From Candidatus Dormiibacterota bacterium (GTDB lineage Bacteria > Chloroflexota > Dormibacteria > Aeolococcales > Aeolococcaceae), in contig PLAX01000148.1 of assembly GCA_003135255.1 (NCBI GenBank), forward strand, positions 14,374 through 22,005: DNA of 7,632 nt, read 5' to 3'. The notes below the pieces were generated by a model. That model was not told the DNA's origin, did no database searches, and worked only from the letters and a program-made list of their open reading frames with translations. This document shows positions 1-6,542 of the stretch, one piece after another. Both the position numbers and the translations under genes were made by a program. The stretch's first letter is position 1, and each line of letters opens with the position of its first letter.

Positions 1-2142
1 TTCGACCTGGCCGGGGGCGAGCTGGTGGTGACGGAGGTGCCCGGCGGGGCCGGCTCGGTCGCGCTGCGTGATGAATTGGAGCGTCTCGACGTGGCCGAGC
101 TGCTGACCGGCGACCCGGCCTCTCTGCCCCCCTCGCTGCTGCCCGGGGTGGTGCGCACCGTGCTGGCCCCGCAGCTCTTCGACGCCGGTCGCGCCGCCGA
201 GCGCCTGGCCACGGCGACCGGGACGGTGAGCCTCCTCGGCCTCGGCCTCGACGAGATGCCCGTCGGGGTGCGTGCCGCCGGGGCGGTTCTCGGCTACTGC
301 GAGCGCTCGCGGGTGGCCCTCGAGCCCGGGCTGCTGCGGCTCGTCCCCCGGCAGGGTGGCGAGCTGATGCGCCTCGACCCTCCCACCCGGCGCAACCTGG
401 AGCTGCTGGAGCCGCTCGGGCGCGGTCCCAGCCTGGCCCAGCTGCTCGACCGCACCCGCACTCCGATGGGGGCGCGGCTGCTCCGCCGCCGCCTCCAGGA
501 GCCTCTCACTGAGCCGGCACCGATCGGGGCCCGCCTCTCCGCGGTGGCGGCCCTGGTCACCGACCGCGCGCGCCGCGAGGAGCTGCGCAAGCGCATCGGC
601 GCTGTCCGCGACCTGGAGCGGCTGGTGGGGCGCGCGGGGCAGGGACTGGCCACACCGCGTGACCTCGGGGTCATCCGGGACGCGTGCGCGGCGCTGCCCG
701 CCCTCGCCGCGCTGATGGAGGGACTGCCGGGCGACCTGGCCGGCCTGGCGGAGAGGGCCGTGGCCCCTCCGGAGGTCGGAGCCCGGTTGACCGCACTGCT
801 CGTGAAGGATCCTCCGCCGTCGGCGCGCGAGGGCGGCTTCATCCGGGATGGTGCCGATCCCGAGCTGGACGGGCTGCACGCCTCCGCGGCCGAGGCGCGT
901 GAGTTCATCTCGGGACTGGAGGGAAGGGAGCGAGAACGCACCGGCATCCGCTCCCTCAAGGTCGGGTACAACCGCGTCTTCGGCTACTACCTGGAGATCC
1001 CCCACGCCCACCGCGACGCGGTGCCCGCCGACTACGTCCGCAAGCAGACCCTGGTCGGGGCCGAGCGCTACATCACACCCCATCTCAAGGAGCAGGAGAC
1101 GGTGGTGCTCAGCGCCCGGGAGCTGGCGCTGGCCCGCGAGATGGAGCTGCTCGCCGAGGCCACCCGGCTGGTCACCGCCCATGCCCCCGGGCTGCTCGCA
1201 TGCTCCGCCGCCGTCGCCACCGCCGACGTCACCCAGTCGCTCGCCGCCGTCGCCGACGAGGAGGGCTGGACGCGTCCCGACGTCGACCGCTCCACGGTCA
1301 CCGACATCGAGGCCGGCCGCCACCCGCTGGTCGAGAGCAGCCTCGGCCGCGGCGCCTTCGTGGCCAACGACACCAGCCTGGACGTGGCCCACCGGATCGT
1401 CGTCCTCACCGGGCCCAACATGGCCGGCAAGTCCACCTATCTCCGCCAGGTGGCGCTGATCACCCTGCTCGCCCAGGTCGGCAGCTTCGTGCCGGCCGAG
1501 CGCGCCCGCCTCGGGGTCTGCGACCGCATCTTCACCCGGGTGGGGGCGCAGGACGACCTCTCCGCGGGCCTCTCCACCTTCATGGTCGAGATGGCCGAGA
1601 CGGCGGCCATCCTCCGCCAGGCCACGGCGCGCTCCCTGCTCGTCCTCGACGAGATCGGCCGCGGGACCTCGACCTATGACGGCCTCTCGATCGCCCAGGC
1701 GCTCGTCGAGCACATCCACGACTCCCCGCAGCTCAACTGCCGCACCCTCTTCGCCACCCACTACCACGAGCTGACCGCCCTCGCCGAGCACCTCCCGCGG
1801 GTCGTCAACGCCCGCGTGGAGGTGGTGGAGGAGGGGGAGACGGTCACCTTCCTGCACCGCATCCGCCCGGGGGGCGCCGACCGCTCGTACGGGATCCAGG
1901 TCGCCAAGCTCGCCGGGCTGCCCGCCAGCCTGCTGGCCCGGGCCCGGGAGATCCTCGGAGAGCTGGAATTGCACCGCCCGATCGAGGCCGACCGCCCCGC
2001 ACCGGCGCAGCTCGACCTGGGCCTGGGGGCGCCGCCCGCCCACCCGGTGCTCGACGAGCTGGCCGGGCTGGACCTCGACGACCTCACCCCCCGGGAGGCA
2101 CTCAGCAAGCTCGCCGAGCTGCAGGAGCGGATGGGTCGGTGA
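1..2142 (+). CDS. mutS: DNA mismatch repair protein MutS (5' partial)
   Basis: MutS is the mismatch-sensing ATPase that recruits MutL. The reading frame is open from base 1, so the gene begins upstream; 713 residues are visible. By comparison with E. coli MutS about 130-145 N-terminal residues are missing, including the Phe-x-Glu mismatch-reading motif. The visible part starts at the end of domain I and runs through the connector, lever and clamp domains (TRRNLE, TPMGARLLRR, RERTGIRSLKVGYN) into the ATPase. The Walker A GPNMAGKS is coded at 1411-1434, the Walker B DEIGRGTSTYDG from 1648, and FATHYHEL from 1750. The C-terminus has a candidate beta-clamp motif QLDLGL (2008-2025) and a final helix-turn-helix-like segment with LTPREAL, as in the E. 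coli tetramerisation domain. The GTG at 25 is internal, not the real start. The stop overlaps mutL by 4 bp. It is MutS1 rather than MutS2, because domains and C-terminus match MutS1 and no Smr domain is present. Confidence 0.97.
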   Translation, partial: FDLAGGELVVTEVPGGAGSVALRDELERLDVAELLTGDPASLPPSLLPGVVRTVLAPQLFDAGRAAERLATATGTVSLLGLGLDEMPVGVRAAGAVLGYCERSRVALEPGLLRLVPRQGGELMRLDPPTRRNLELLEPLGRGPSLAQLLDRTRTPMGARLLRRRLQEPLTEPAPIGARLSAVAALVTDRARREELRKRIGAVRDLERLVGRAGQGLATPRDLGVIRDACAALPALAALMEGLPGDLAGLAERAVAPPEVGARLTALLVKDPPPSAREGGFIRDGADPELDGLHASAAEAREFISGLEGRERERTGIRSLKVGYNRVFGYYLEIPHAHRDAVPADYVRKQTLVGAERYITPHLKEQETVVLSARELALAREMELLAEATRLVTAHAPGLLACSAAVATADVTQSLAAVADEEGWTRPDVDRSTVTDIEAGRHPLVESSLGRGAFVANDTSLDVAHRIVVLTGPNMAGKSTYLRQVALITLLAQVGSFVPAERARLGVCDRIFTRVGAQDDLSAGLSTFMVEMAETAAILRQATARSLLVLDEIGRGTSTYDGLSIAQALVEHIHDSPQLNCRTLFATHYHELTALAEHLPRVVNARVEVVEEGETVTFLHRIRPGGADRSYGIQVAKLAGLPASLLARAREILGELELHRPIEADRPAPAQLDLGLGAPPAHPVLDELAGLDLDDLTPREALSKLAELQERMGR

Positions 2143-3974
2143 CCGCCCCCATCCGCCTCCTCCCCCCGCAGGTGGCCGACGCCATCGCGGCCGGGGAGGT
2201 CGTCGAGCGGCCCGCCGCCGCCGTCAAGGAGCTCTGCGAGAACGCGCTCGACGCCGGGGCGACCCGGATCGACGTCGACCTGGAGGCCGGTGGGCTGGTG
2301 CGCATCGTGGTGGCGGACGACGGCGCCGGCATCCCCGGCGACCAGCTCCGTCTGGCGATCGCCCGCCACGCCACCTCCAAGCTCGAGACCGTCGACGACC
2401 TGGCCCGGGTCCGGAGCCTCGGCTTCCGGGGGGAGGCGCTGGCCAGCATCGCCGCGGTCAGCGACCTCCGGATCACCAGCCGCACCGCCGGGGAGGAGGG
2501 CGCCTGGCTGCTGCACGCGCGGGCCGGCGAGGTGCTGGAGCACCGGGCGGCGGCACGCGCCCCGGGTACGACGGCGGAGGTCTGCGACCTCTTCCACAAC
2601 ACCCCGGCCCGGCTCGCCTTCCTCCGCACCGAGCGCAGCGAGTCGGCGGCCGCGGTGCGTGCCGTCTCCGACCTGGCCCTCACCCACCCCGAGGTCGGCT
2701 TCAGCTGCAGGAGCGACGACCGATTGGTGCTGCGCAGCCCCGGGGGCAGCCTGATCGACACGGCCGCCGCGGTCTTCGGCCGTGACGCCGGGGAGCTGAT
2801 CGCCGTCGAGGGCGCCAGCGAGATCGCGGTCAGCGGTCTCATCAGCGAGCCGCGCAGCCACCGGGGGAGCCGGACCGGGCTGGTCATCGTGATCAACCGG
2901 CGCCGCGTCCACAACCGCGCCCTGGTGGTGGCGGTGGAGGAGGCGTACGCCGGGCTGCTGCCGATGGGGCGCCATCCCTTCGGGGTGGTGGAGGTGACCC
3001 TGGACCCGGCCATGGTCGACGTCAACGTCCACCCCACCAAGCGTGAGGTCCGCCTCCGCGAGGAGGGACGGGTCTTCACCGCCGTCCAGCACGCCTGCTG
3101 GTCGGCACTTCAGGAGGCCCGTCTCAGCCTGGCGGGGATCCGCCTGCCCCAGCTCGGGGGCGGCCTGCCCGGCGCTGCCGGCGGCGGGGAGCCGGAATTG
3201 GAGCTGCGGGAGGGACCGGGCAGCCGGATGGTGGAGCCCTGGCCCTACGCGTTGAGGGAGGCGGCGGGCGCCACCCCCGCCCAGGCGGGGAGCCCCGCTC
3301 TCGATCAGGCGCCGCCCGGCGGCTGGGGAGCCTCGTCGGAGCCGCCGGCCGGCCAACCTTCGCCCGACCACCGCCTCGCCGACCTGGCCCCGCTCCGGCC
3401 CCTGGCCCAGACCTCCGAGGGATGGCTGGTGGCGGAATCGCCGGGCGGCCTGGTCCTGGTCGATCCCCACGCGGCCCACGAGAAGATCCTCTACGCCGAG
3501 CTCCTCGCCGAGGGCGACGCCGCCGTCCGCGAGGGCCGGCCGGCCACCAGCCAGCTCCTGCTCGTCGACAGCGTGGTGAGCGTGGAAGCCGCCGGCATGG
3601 AGCGACTGTCGGAGAGCTTCGACATCCTGGCCGGGCTCGGCTTCCAGCTCGAGGCGTTCGGCCCCGGCCTCATCCGCTGCAGCGCCGTCCCCGCCGCGAC
3701 GGCGTCCCTCGACCCGGAGCGACTGGTCCGCGACCTCCTCGACAGCCTCCCGGCAGGCGGCGACGCGCCTGCCCGGCGGCGCCGCCTGGCGGCGCTCACC
3801 GCCTGCCACGCGGCCGTCCGCCTCGGCGACCGCCTCGACCCGCGCGAGCAGCTTCGCCTCCTGGAGCGCCTGGTGGTCACCCCGGGCGGCCTGACCTGCC
3901 CGCACGGGCGACCGACGGTCATCGTCCTCGACGACCGCAGCCTGCGGCGCGCCTTTGGCCGCCCGACCGTCTAG
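2139..3974 (+). CDS. mutL: DNA mismatch repair protein MutL (endonuclease type)
   Basis: MutL is the GHKL-ATPase matchmaker that couples MutS to strand incision. The 611 residues show an N-terminal ATPase: IAAGEVVERP (16-25), catalytic Glu31 and Asn35 in KELCENALDAG, DDGAGI (60-65), ATSKL (78-82) and GFRGEALASI (95-104). A Gly/Pro-rich linker (about 340-415) leads to the C-terminal dimerisation/nuclease domain. The nuclease motifs are DPHAAHE (442-448), ACHAAVR (555-561), CPHGRP (587-592) and a terminal FGR. All five residues that bind metal in B. subtilis MutL have counterparts: D442, H444, E448, C587, H589. The usual DQHA is DPHA here, and the last Glu of the motif is Ala453, followed by Glu454. 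QLLLVD (472-477) fits the clamp-binding position. The GTG start overlaps the mutS stop and has AGGAG 11 nt upstream (2123-2127); it matches the E. coli N-terminus. This is an E. coli-unlike, nicking MutL, probably active. Confidence 0.97.
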   Translation: MTAPIRLLPPQVADAIAAGEVVERPAAAVKELCENALDAGATRIDVDLEAGGLVRIVVADDGAGIPGDQLRLAIARHATSKLETVDDLARVRSLGFRGEALASIAAVSDLRITSRTAGEEGAWLLHARAGEVLEHRAAARAPGTTAEVCDLFHNTPARLAFLRTERSESAAAVRAVSDLALTHPEVGFSCRSDDRLVLRSPGGSLIDTAAAVFGRDAGELIAVEGASEIAVSGLISEPRSHRGSRTGLVIVINRRRVHNRALVVAVEEAYAGLLPMGRHPFGVVEVTLDPAMVDVNVHPTKREVRLREEGRVFTAVQHACWSALQEARLSLAGIRLPQLGGGLPGAAGGGEPELELREGPGSRMVEPWPYALREAAGATPAQAGSPALDQAPPGGWGASSEPPAGQPSPDHRLADLAPLRPLAQTSEGWLVAESPGGLVLVDPHAAHEKILYAELLAEGDAAVREGRPATSQLLLVDSVVSVEAAGMERLSESFDILAGLGFQLEAFGPGLIRCSAVPAATASLDPERLVRDLLDSLPAGGDAPARRRRLAALTACHAAVRLGDRLDPREQLRLLERLVVTPGGLTCPHGRPTVIVLDDRSLRRAFGRPTV

Positions 3975-3978
3975 CAGG

Positions 3979-4014
3979 ATGCCGAAGCACCCTGCCGGGG
4001 CTCCCTCCGCCTGA
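3979..4014 (+). other. possible 11-codon coupling mini-ORF between mutL and miaA
   Basis: An ATG lies 4 nt after the mutL TAG and opens an 11-codon frame (MPKHPAGAPSA) whose TGA at 4012-4014 overlaps the miaA ATG as TGATG. miaA has no convincing Shine-Dalgarno (only GGGG at 3997-4000). Ribosomes finishing mutL could therefore re-initiate here and be handed to miaA. The layout is visible; the function is inference, and a frame this short can arise by chance. The peptide itself has no recognisable feature. Confidence 0.25.
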
Positions 4015-4946
4015 TGACCGCCACGCCTGCTCCGGTCGTCGCCGTGGTGGGACCGACCGCCACCGGCAAGACCGCGCTCGCGGTGCTCCTGGCTCGTGCC
4101 ATCGGCTCCGCCGAGCTGGTCAATGCCGACTCCCGCCAGGTGCTGCGGGGCCTCCACGTCGGGACCAACCGGCCCGGCCCCGAGGACCTCGAGGGCGTGC
4201 CCTGCCACCTCCTGGGGATCACCGACCCCGGTGCGCCGTTCTCGGTCGCGGATTGGCTCGCGGCGGCGCGTGCGTGCCTTGCCTCCCTGGACCTTCGGGG
4301 GATGCGGCCGATCGTCGTCGGTGGCACGGGCCTCTACGTGCGCGCCCTGCTGGACGGCCTCGAGCTGGACGGGGCCCCGCCCGACCCGGCCCGCCGGGCC
4401 ACGCTGAACGCCAGCGCCGCCAGTCCCGAGGGGCTCGTGGCGCTGGCCGGCGAGCTCCGGAGGCGCGATCCGGAGGGTGCCGCCGGGATCGACCTGCGCA
4501 ACCCCCGCCGCGTGGTGCGGGCCACGGAGATCGTCGAGGCGTGCGGCAGCCTGGCGGGCCGGGGCCGGACGGGCGCCACCCGCCCGAGCGTGAGGATCGG
4601 CCTCGACGCGGCCCCCGACCTTCACCGTGGATGGATCGCCGAGCGGGCGCGCGCGATGCTGGCCGGTGGCCTGCTCGAGGAGACGGCTGCGGCGCTCGCG
4701 CGCGGGGTGCCCCCGGAGGCGCTGGGTGCCTCCGGCATCGGCTACCGCGAGGCCCTGGCGGTCCTCGACGGGAGGCTCTCCGAAACCGCCGCCGCCGCCG
4801 AGATCGTGCGCAGGACGGCCCGCTACGCCAAGGCCCAGCGCACCTGGTTCCGTGCCGACCGGAGCGTCGTCTGGCTCCACCGCGAGAGGGGAGACGATCT
4901 CGACGAGCTGGTCACGAGGGCGGTCGCGCTGGCTGAGCACGCCTGA
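4014..4946 (+). CDS. miaA: tRNA dimethylallyltransferase MiaA
   Basis: MiaA transfers a dimethylallyl group from DMAPP to N6 of adenosine 37 in tRNAs that read codons starting with U, the first step to ms2i6A. The 310-residue length is normal for the family. Visible motifs are the P-loop GPTATGKT (13-20), NADSRQV (38-43, general-base Asp39), the GTNRP form of the family's IGT-K-P segment (50-54), PIVVGGTGLYVRALL (99-112), RNPRRVVRATEI (162-173), GIGYREAL (241-248) and YAKAQRTWFR (271-280). The ATG at 4014 puts the P-loop at the usual distance from the N-terminus. It lies 39 nt after mutL in the same direction, and mutS-mutL-miaA is a familiar order in Gram-positive bacteria, often with hfq next; here no hfq follows and lexA comes instead. 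Identification is secure; substrate set and expression are inferred from the family. Confidence 0.96.
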   Translation: MTATPAPVVAVVGPTATGKTALAVLLARAIGSAELVNADSRQVLRGLHVGTNRPGPEDLEGVPCHLLGITDPGAPFSVADWLAAARACLASLDLRGMRPIVVGGTGLYVRALLDGLELDGAPPDPARRATLNASAASPEGLVALAGELRRRDPEGAAGIDLRNPRRVVRATEIVEACGSLAGRGRTGATRPSVRIGLDAAPDLHRGWIAERARAMLAGGLLEETAAALARGVPPEALGASGIGYREALAVLDGRLSETAAAAEIVRRTARYAKAQRTWFRADRSVVWLHRERGDDLDELVTRAVALAEHA

Positions 4947-4974
4947 CCCAACCTGCCCCGGGGGCTCCTGAACC

Positions 4975-5000
4975 CCGCCGGCTCCCCGCCTCCCCGGCGG
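4975..5000 (+). terminator. GC-rich hairpin after miaA, possible terminator
   Basis: A perfect 7-bp inverted repeat CCGCCGG (4975-4981) / CCGGCGG (4994-5000) with a 12-nt pyrimidine-rich loop lies 29 nt after the miaA stop and just before the lexA operators. No T-tract follows, so it is not a classical intrinsic terminator. A competing 5-bp stem pairs 4959-4963 with 4973-4977. In DNA this GC-rich either could be chance. Confidence 0.3.
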
Positions 5001-5009
5001 CCCGGAGAC

Positions 5010-5023
5010 CGAACATACGTCAG
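5010..5023 (+). promoter_or_regulatory. LexA (SOS) box 1 upstream of lexA
   Basis: CGAACATACGTCAG agrees at 11 of 14 positions with the Gram-positive LexA consensus CGAACATATGTTCG; the left half-site is perfect and the right half is degenerate. It abuts box 2 and shares GAACAT-N-CGT with it. Location upstream of lexA supports autoregulation. The weak right half makes this the less certain of the two. Confidence 0.5.
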
Positions 5024-5036
5024 GAACATCCGTTTG
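5023..5036 (+). promoter_or_regulatory. LexA (SOS) box 2 overlapping the lexA -35
   Basis: GGAACATCCGTTTG has the GAAC-N4-GTT core and matches 10 of 14 positions of CGAACATATGTTCG. Its right end overlaps the predicted -35 hexamer (5034-5039), so bound LexA would block RNA polymerase. Its centre is 13 bp from that of box 1. Confidence 0.6.
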
Positions 5037-5062
5037 CGTTTCGGCGCCGGCCATGCTACAGT
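5034..5062 (+). promoter_or_regulatory. lexA promoter, sigma70-type
   Basis: TTGCGT (5034-5039) and TACAGT (5057-5062) form a -35/-10 pair with an ideal 17-bp spacer. The predicted transcript starts near 5068-5070, giving a leader of about 32 nt before the ATG at 5102. A perfect 6-bp inverted repeat GTCGGG/CCCGAC (5061-5066 / 5072-5077) overlaps the end of the -10 and the predicted start. The elements are seen directly; activity is inferred. Confidence 0.6.
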
Positions 5063-5101
5063 CGGGTGTGCCCCGACACGCTGAGAGGTGAGACAGACGA
5101 C

Positions 5102-5746
5102 ATGGTAGACGCCCTCAACCCGCGCCAGCGGCAGATCATCGAGTTCCTCCGCGAGCACGCGCGCACGCATGCCTACCCTCCCACGGTCCGGGAGATCGGG
5201 CTCGCGGTCGGCCTCAGCTCCTCCTCGACGGTGCAGAACCATCTCAACTCGCTCGAGGCCAAGGGCTACATCCGCCGCGACCCCACCAAGTCGCGCACGG
5301 TGGAGGTGGTCGGCCACGAGCCGGCCTCGACCCGCAGCGCTCCGCGGGTGCTCACCCTCCCCCTGGTCGGTCGCGTCGCCGCGGGCACCCCGGTGCTCGC
5401 CGAGCAGAACGTCGAGGACCACATCACGGTGGGCCAGGAGCTGGCCGGTGACGACGGAGCCTACGCCCTCACCGTCCACGGCGACAGCATGATGGACGCC
5501 GGCATCCTGGACGGCGACCTGGTCGTCGTCAGGCCACGGCGTGATGCGCCGCCGAACGGGACGATCGTTGTCGCCCGGATCGAGAACGAGGCGACCGGCG
5601 AGGGCGAGGTGACCGTGAAGCGCTTCTTCCGCGAGGGCGGTCGCGTGCGCCTCCAACCCGAAAACGCCAGCTACGCGCCGATCTTCGTGAACGGGGAGCT
5701 CTCCCTCGAGGGAGTGGTCGCCGCGGTGATCCGCGTCGTCCACTGA
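5102..5746 (+). CDS. lexA: LexA repressor, SOS regulator
   Basis: LexA represses DNA-damage genes and cleaves itself when RecA forms filaments on single-stranded DNA. The 214 residues start with NPRQRQIIEFL and a winged-helix DNA-binding domain (about 5-70; TVREIGLAVGLSSSSTVQNHL in 28-48 is the helix-turn-helix), then the S24 peptidase domain. The cleavage site is Ala94-Gly95 in VAAGTP, the nucleophile is Ser129 in GDSMM, and Lys173 in VTVKRFF completes the dyad, so it should be cleavable. I chose ATG 5102, which has AGGTG (5086-5090) 11 nt upstream. A GTG at 5066 would add 12 residues unlike LexA, lies at the predicted transcription start and has no ribosome site. It has its own promoter with two LexA-type boxes, so is probably autoregulated and separate from miaA. 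A convergent minus-strand gene follows within 40 bp. Confidence 0.96.
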   Translation: MVDALNPRQRQIIEFLREHARTHAYPPTVREIGLAVGLSSSSTVQNHLNSLEAKGYIRRDPTKSRTVEVVGHEPASTRSAPRVLTLPLVGRVAAGTPVLAEQNVEDHITVGQELAGDDGAYALTVHGDSMMDAGILDGDLVVVRPRRDAPPNGTIVVARIENEATGEGEVTVKRFFREGGRVRLQPENASYAPIFVNGELSLEGVVAAVIRVVH

Positions 5747-5755
5747 CCCCACCGG

Positions 5756-5783
5756 GCAGAACAGCCGGCCGCGGGTTCCCTGC
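5756..5783. terminator. hairpin between convergent lexA and the minus-strand gene
   Basis: The segment can fold as GAAC (5759-5762) with GTTC (5775-5778), inner CCG (5765-5767) with CGG (5772-5774) around a GCCG loop with a 2-nt AG bulge, and an outer GCA/TGC pair across a CC bulge. It sits between two convergent stops, where a two-way terminator would be expected. No T-tract is present on either strand, so confidence is low. Confidence 0.3.
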
Positions 5784-6331
5784 TACTCGCTGAAGAAGTC
5801 CTCGCTCATCTCGGCGTCGGCCCATCCGTTGTCGTCGTCGTCGGGCGCCGGGGGCTCGAGCTCGACCGGCGGCAGCGATTCGAGGTAGCGGTCCAGGTAC
5901 TCGGTGAGGTCCGCGGAGGCCTGCCCGTGAGCCGTCACCCGGGTCTCTCCGTCATCCTCGATCGCGCTGAGGGCGAGGTCCGGGCGGTGGTCGAGGAGCA
6001 GGGGCAGCGCTGGCACGATGGCCACCGGCAGCGCCACCAGCACGAGCGGCGTGACCGCGGTGAGGATGAGCAGCGCCAGGACGATGACGATGGCGAAGCC
6101 CGCGGCCATCTCGGCGCCGTAGCGAACTCGCCGCACCGGCCGGATGACCAGGTAGTGGGCGCCGCGTTCGGCCACGACCATTCCCGGCACCCGCTCGATG
6201 TCGAACTGCGCGAGGACCTCCTGCGCAGGCCGGCTGGTGCGGGCCGCGATCTGGTAGGGGACGGTCGACGTCCTCTTCTGGATGACTGCCTGTCCTCTCA
6301 CGTATCCCTGACGCTTGATGCCGTCACGCAA
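5783..6331 (-). CDS. hypothetical membrane protein with acidic C-terminal tail
   Basis: I do not recognise this gene. From a TTG at 6331 it codes 182 residues: a basic N-terminal part with no clear signal (1-72), a hydrophobic stretch of about 37 residues (77-113) that fits two TM helices joined by a short turn at a Pro, then a soluble segment and a tail rich in Asp/Glu (about 158-182, ending EDFFSE). Both ends are probably cytoplasmic, as expected for a helical hairpin. The start is uncertain: the TTG has AGGGG 12 nt upstream, while an in-frame GTG at 6301 (residue 11) has AGGGA only 3 nt upstream. The best ribosome-binding-like sequence, AGAGGA (6298-6293), precedes no ordinary start codon. 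An open frame on the opposite strand (5927-6493) is codon-aligned with it and rich in His/Arg/Asp like a shadow, so the minus strand is preferred. It converges on lexA and diverges from the protease. Confidence 0.7.
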   Translation of the reverse strand: MRDGIKRQGYVRGQAVIQKRTSTVPYQIAARTSRPAQEVLAQFDIERVPGMVVAERGAHYLVIRPVRRVRYGAEMAAGFAIVIVLALLILTAVTPLVLVALPVAIVPALPLLLDHRPDLALSAIEDDGETRVTAHGQASADLTEYLDRYLESLPPVELEPPAPDDDDNGWADAEMSEDFFSE

Positions 6332-6409
6332 CCACCGGGGCGACCCCTGCGAGGGCGCGTGGTGCCAATTCCCCTGCGCGTACGGTACCGGAGATCATGC
6401 CCCCTTCGA

Positions 6410-6466
6410 GCAGGGATGCGGGCGGATCCGCGCCATCCGGCGGCCCTGCCCAACTCGCAGGGATGC
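6410..6466. repeat. two copies of a 10-bp direct repeat
   Basis: GCAGGGATGC occurs at 6410-6419 and again at 6457-6466, 47 bp apart, each followed by a G-rich triplet within 2 nt. A related CAGGGATAC lies on the minus strand at 6310-6302. All are in or next to the spacer between two divergent genes. They could bind a regulator or be chance; nothing else supports a role. Confidence 0.3.
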
Positions 6467-6490
6467 CGGGAAATGCCGCGGGTTATGGAC

Positions 6491-6524
6491 TAGGATGTGA
6501 CCGGTTTAAGAATCGTTAAGAATT
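6491..6524 (+). promoter_or_regulatory. AT-rich tandem repeat and possible -10 upstream of the protease gene
   Basis: TTAAGAAT occurs twice, at 6506-6513 and 6516-6523, so the copies are 10 bp apart, one helical turn. GGTTTA at 6503-6508 with CGTTAA at 6514-6519 also loosely resembles the enteric PhoP box (GTTTA-N5-GTTTA). Such spaced direct repeats are typical of OmpR/PhoB-family response regulator sites. This is a striking AT-rich island in GC-rich DNA. Just upstream TAGGAT (6491-6496) could be a -10 element, but I see no matching -35. GAGG at 6529-6532 is a usable ribosome site 10 nt before the ATG. Which regulator binds, and whether it activates or represses, cannot be told. Confidence 0.4.
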
Positions 6525-6542
6525 CCGTGAGGCGATCCTGGC

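Noticed and set aside
3422..4936. A 504-codon plus-strand frame overlapping mutL and miaA
   Set aside because: Arg/Pro/Gly-rich shadow frame of two securely identified genes.
1761..5054. A 1097-codon open frame on the minus strand covering the mutS end, mutL and miaA
   Set aside because: Over mutL and miaA it is codon-aligned with the sense genes, so it is open simply because they lack in-frame TTA, CTA and TCA codons, as expected at high GC. Its composition is low-complexity Gly/Arg/Asp/Ala with no recognisable motif.
5066..5101. GTG start giving LexA 12 extra residues
   Set aside because: It coincides with the predicted transcription start, lacks a ribosome site, and the added residues are not LexA-like.
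6382..6410. Possible minus-strand promoter for the hypothetical gene (TACCGT as -10)
   Set aside because: No acceptable -35 at 16-18 bp; the match is no better than chance.
5927..6493. A 188-codon plus-strand frame antisense to the hypothetical membrane protein
   Set aside because: Codon-aligned antisense with a His/Arg/Asp-rich composition; the minus frame has a sensible TM core and charged tail.
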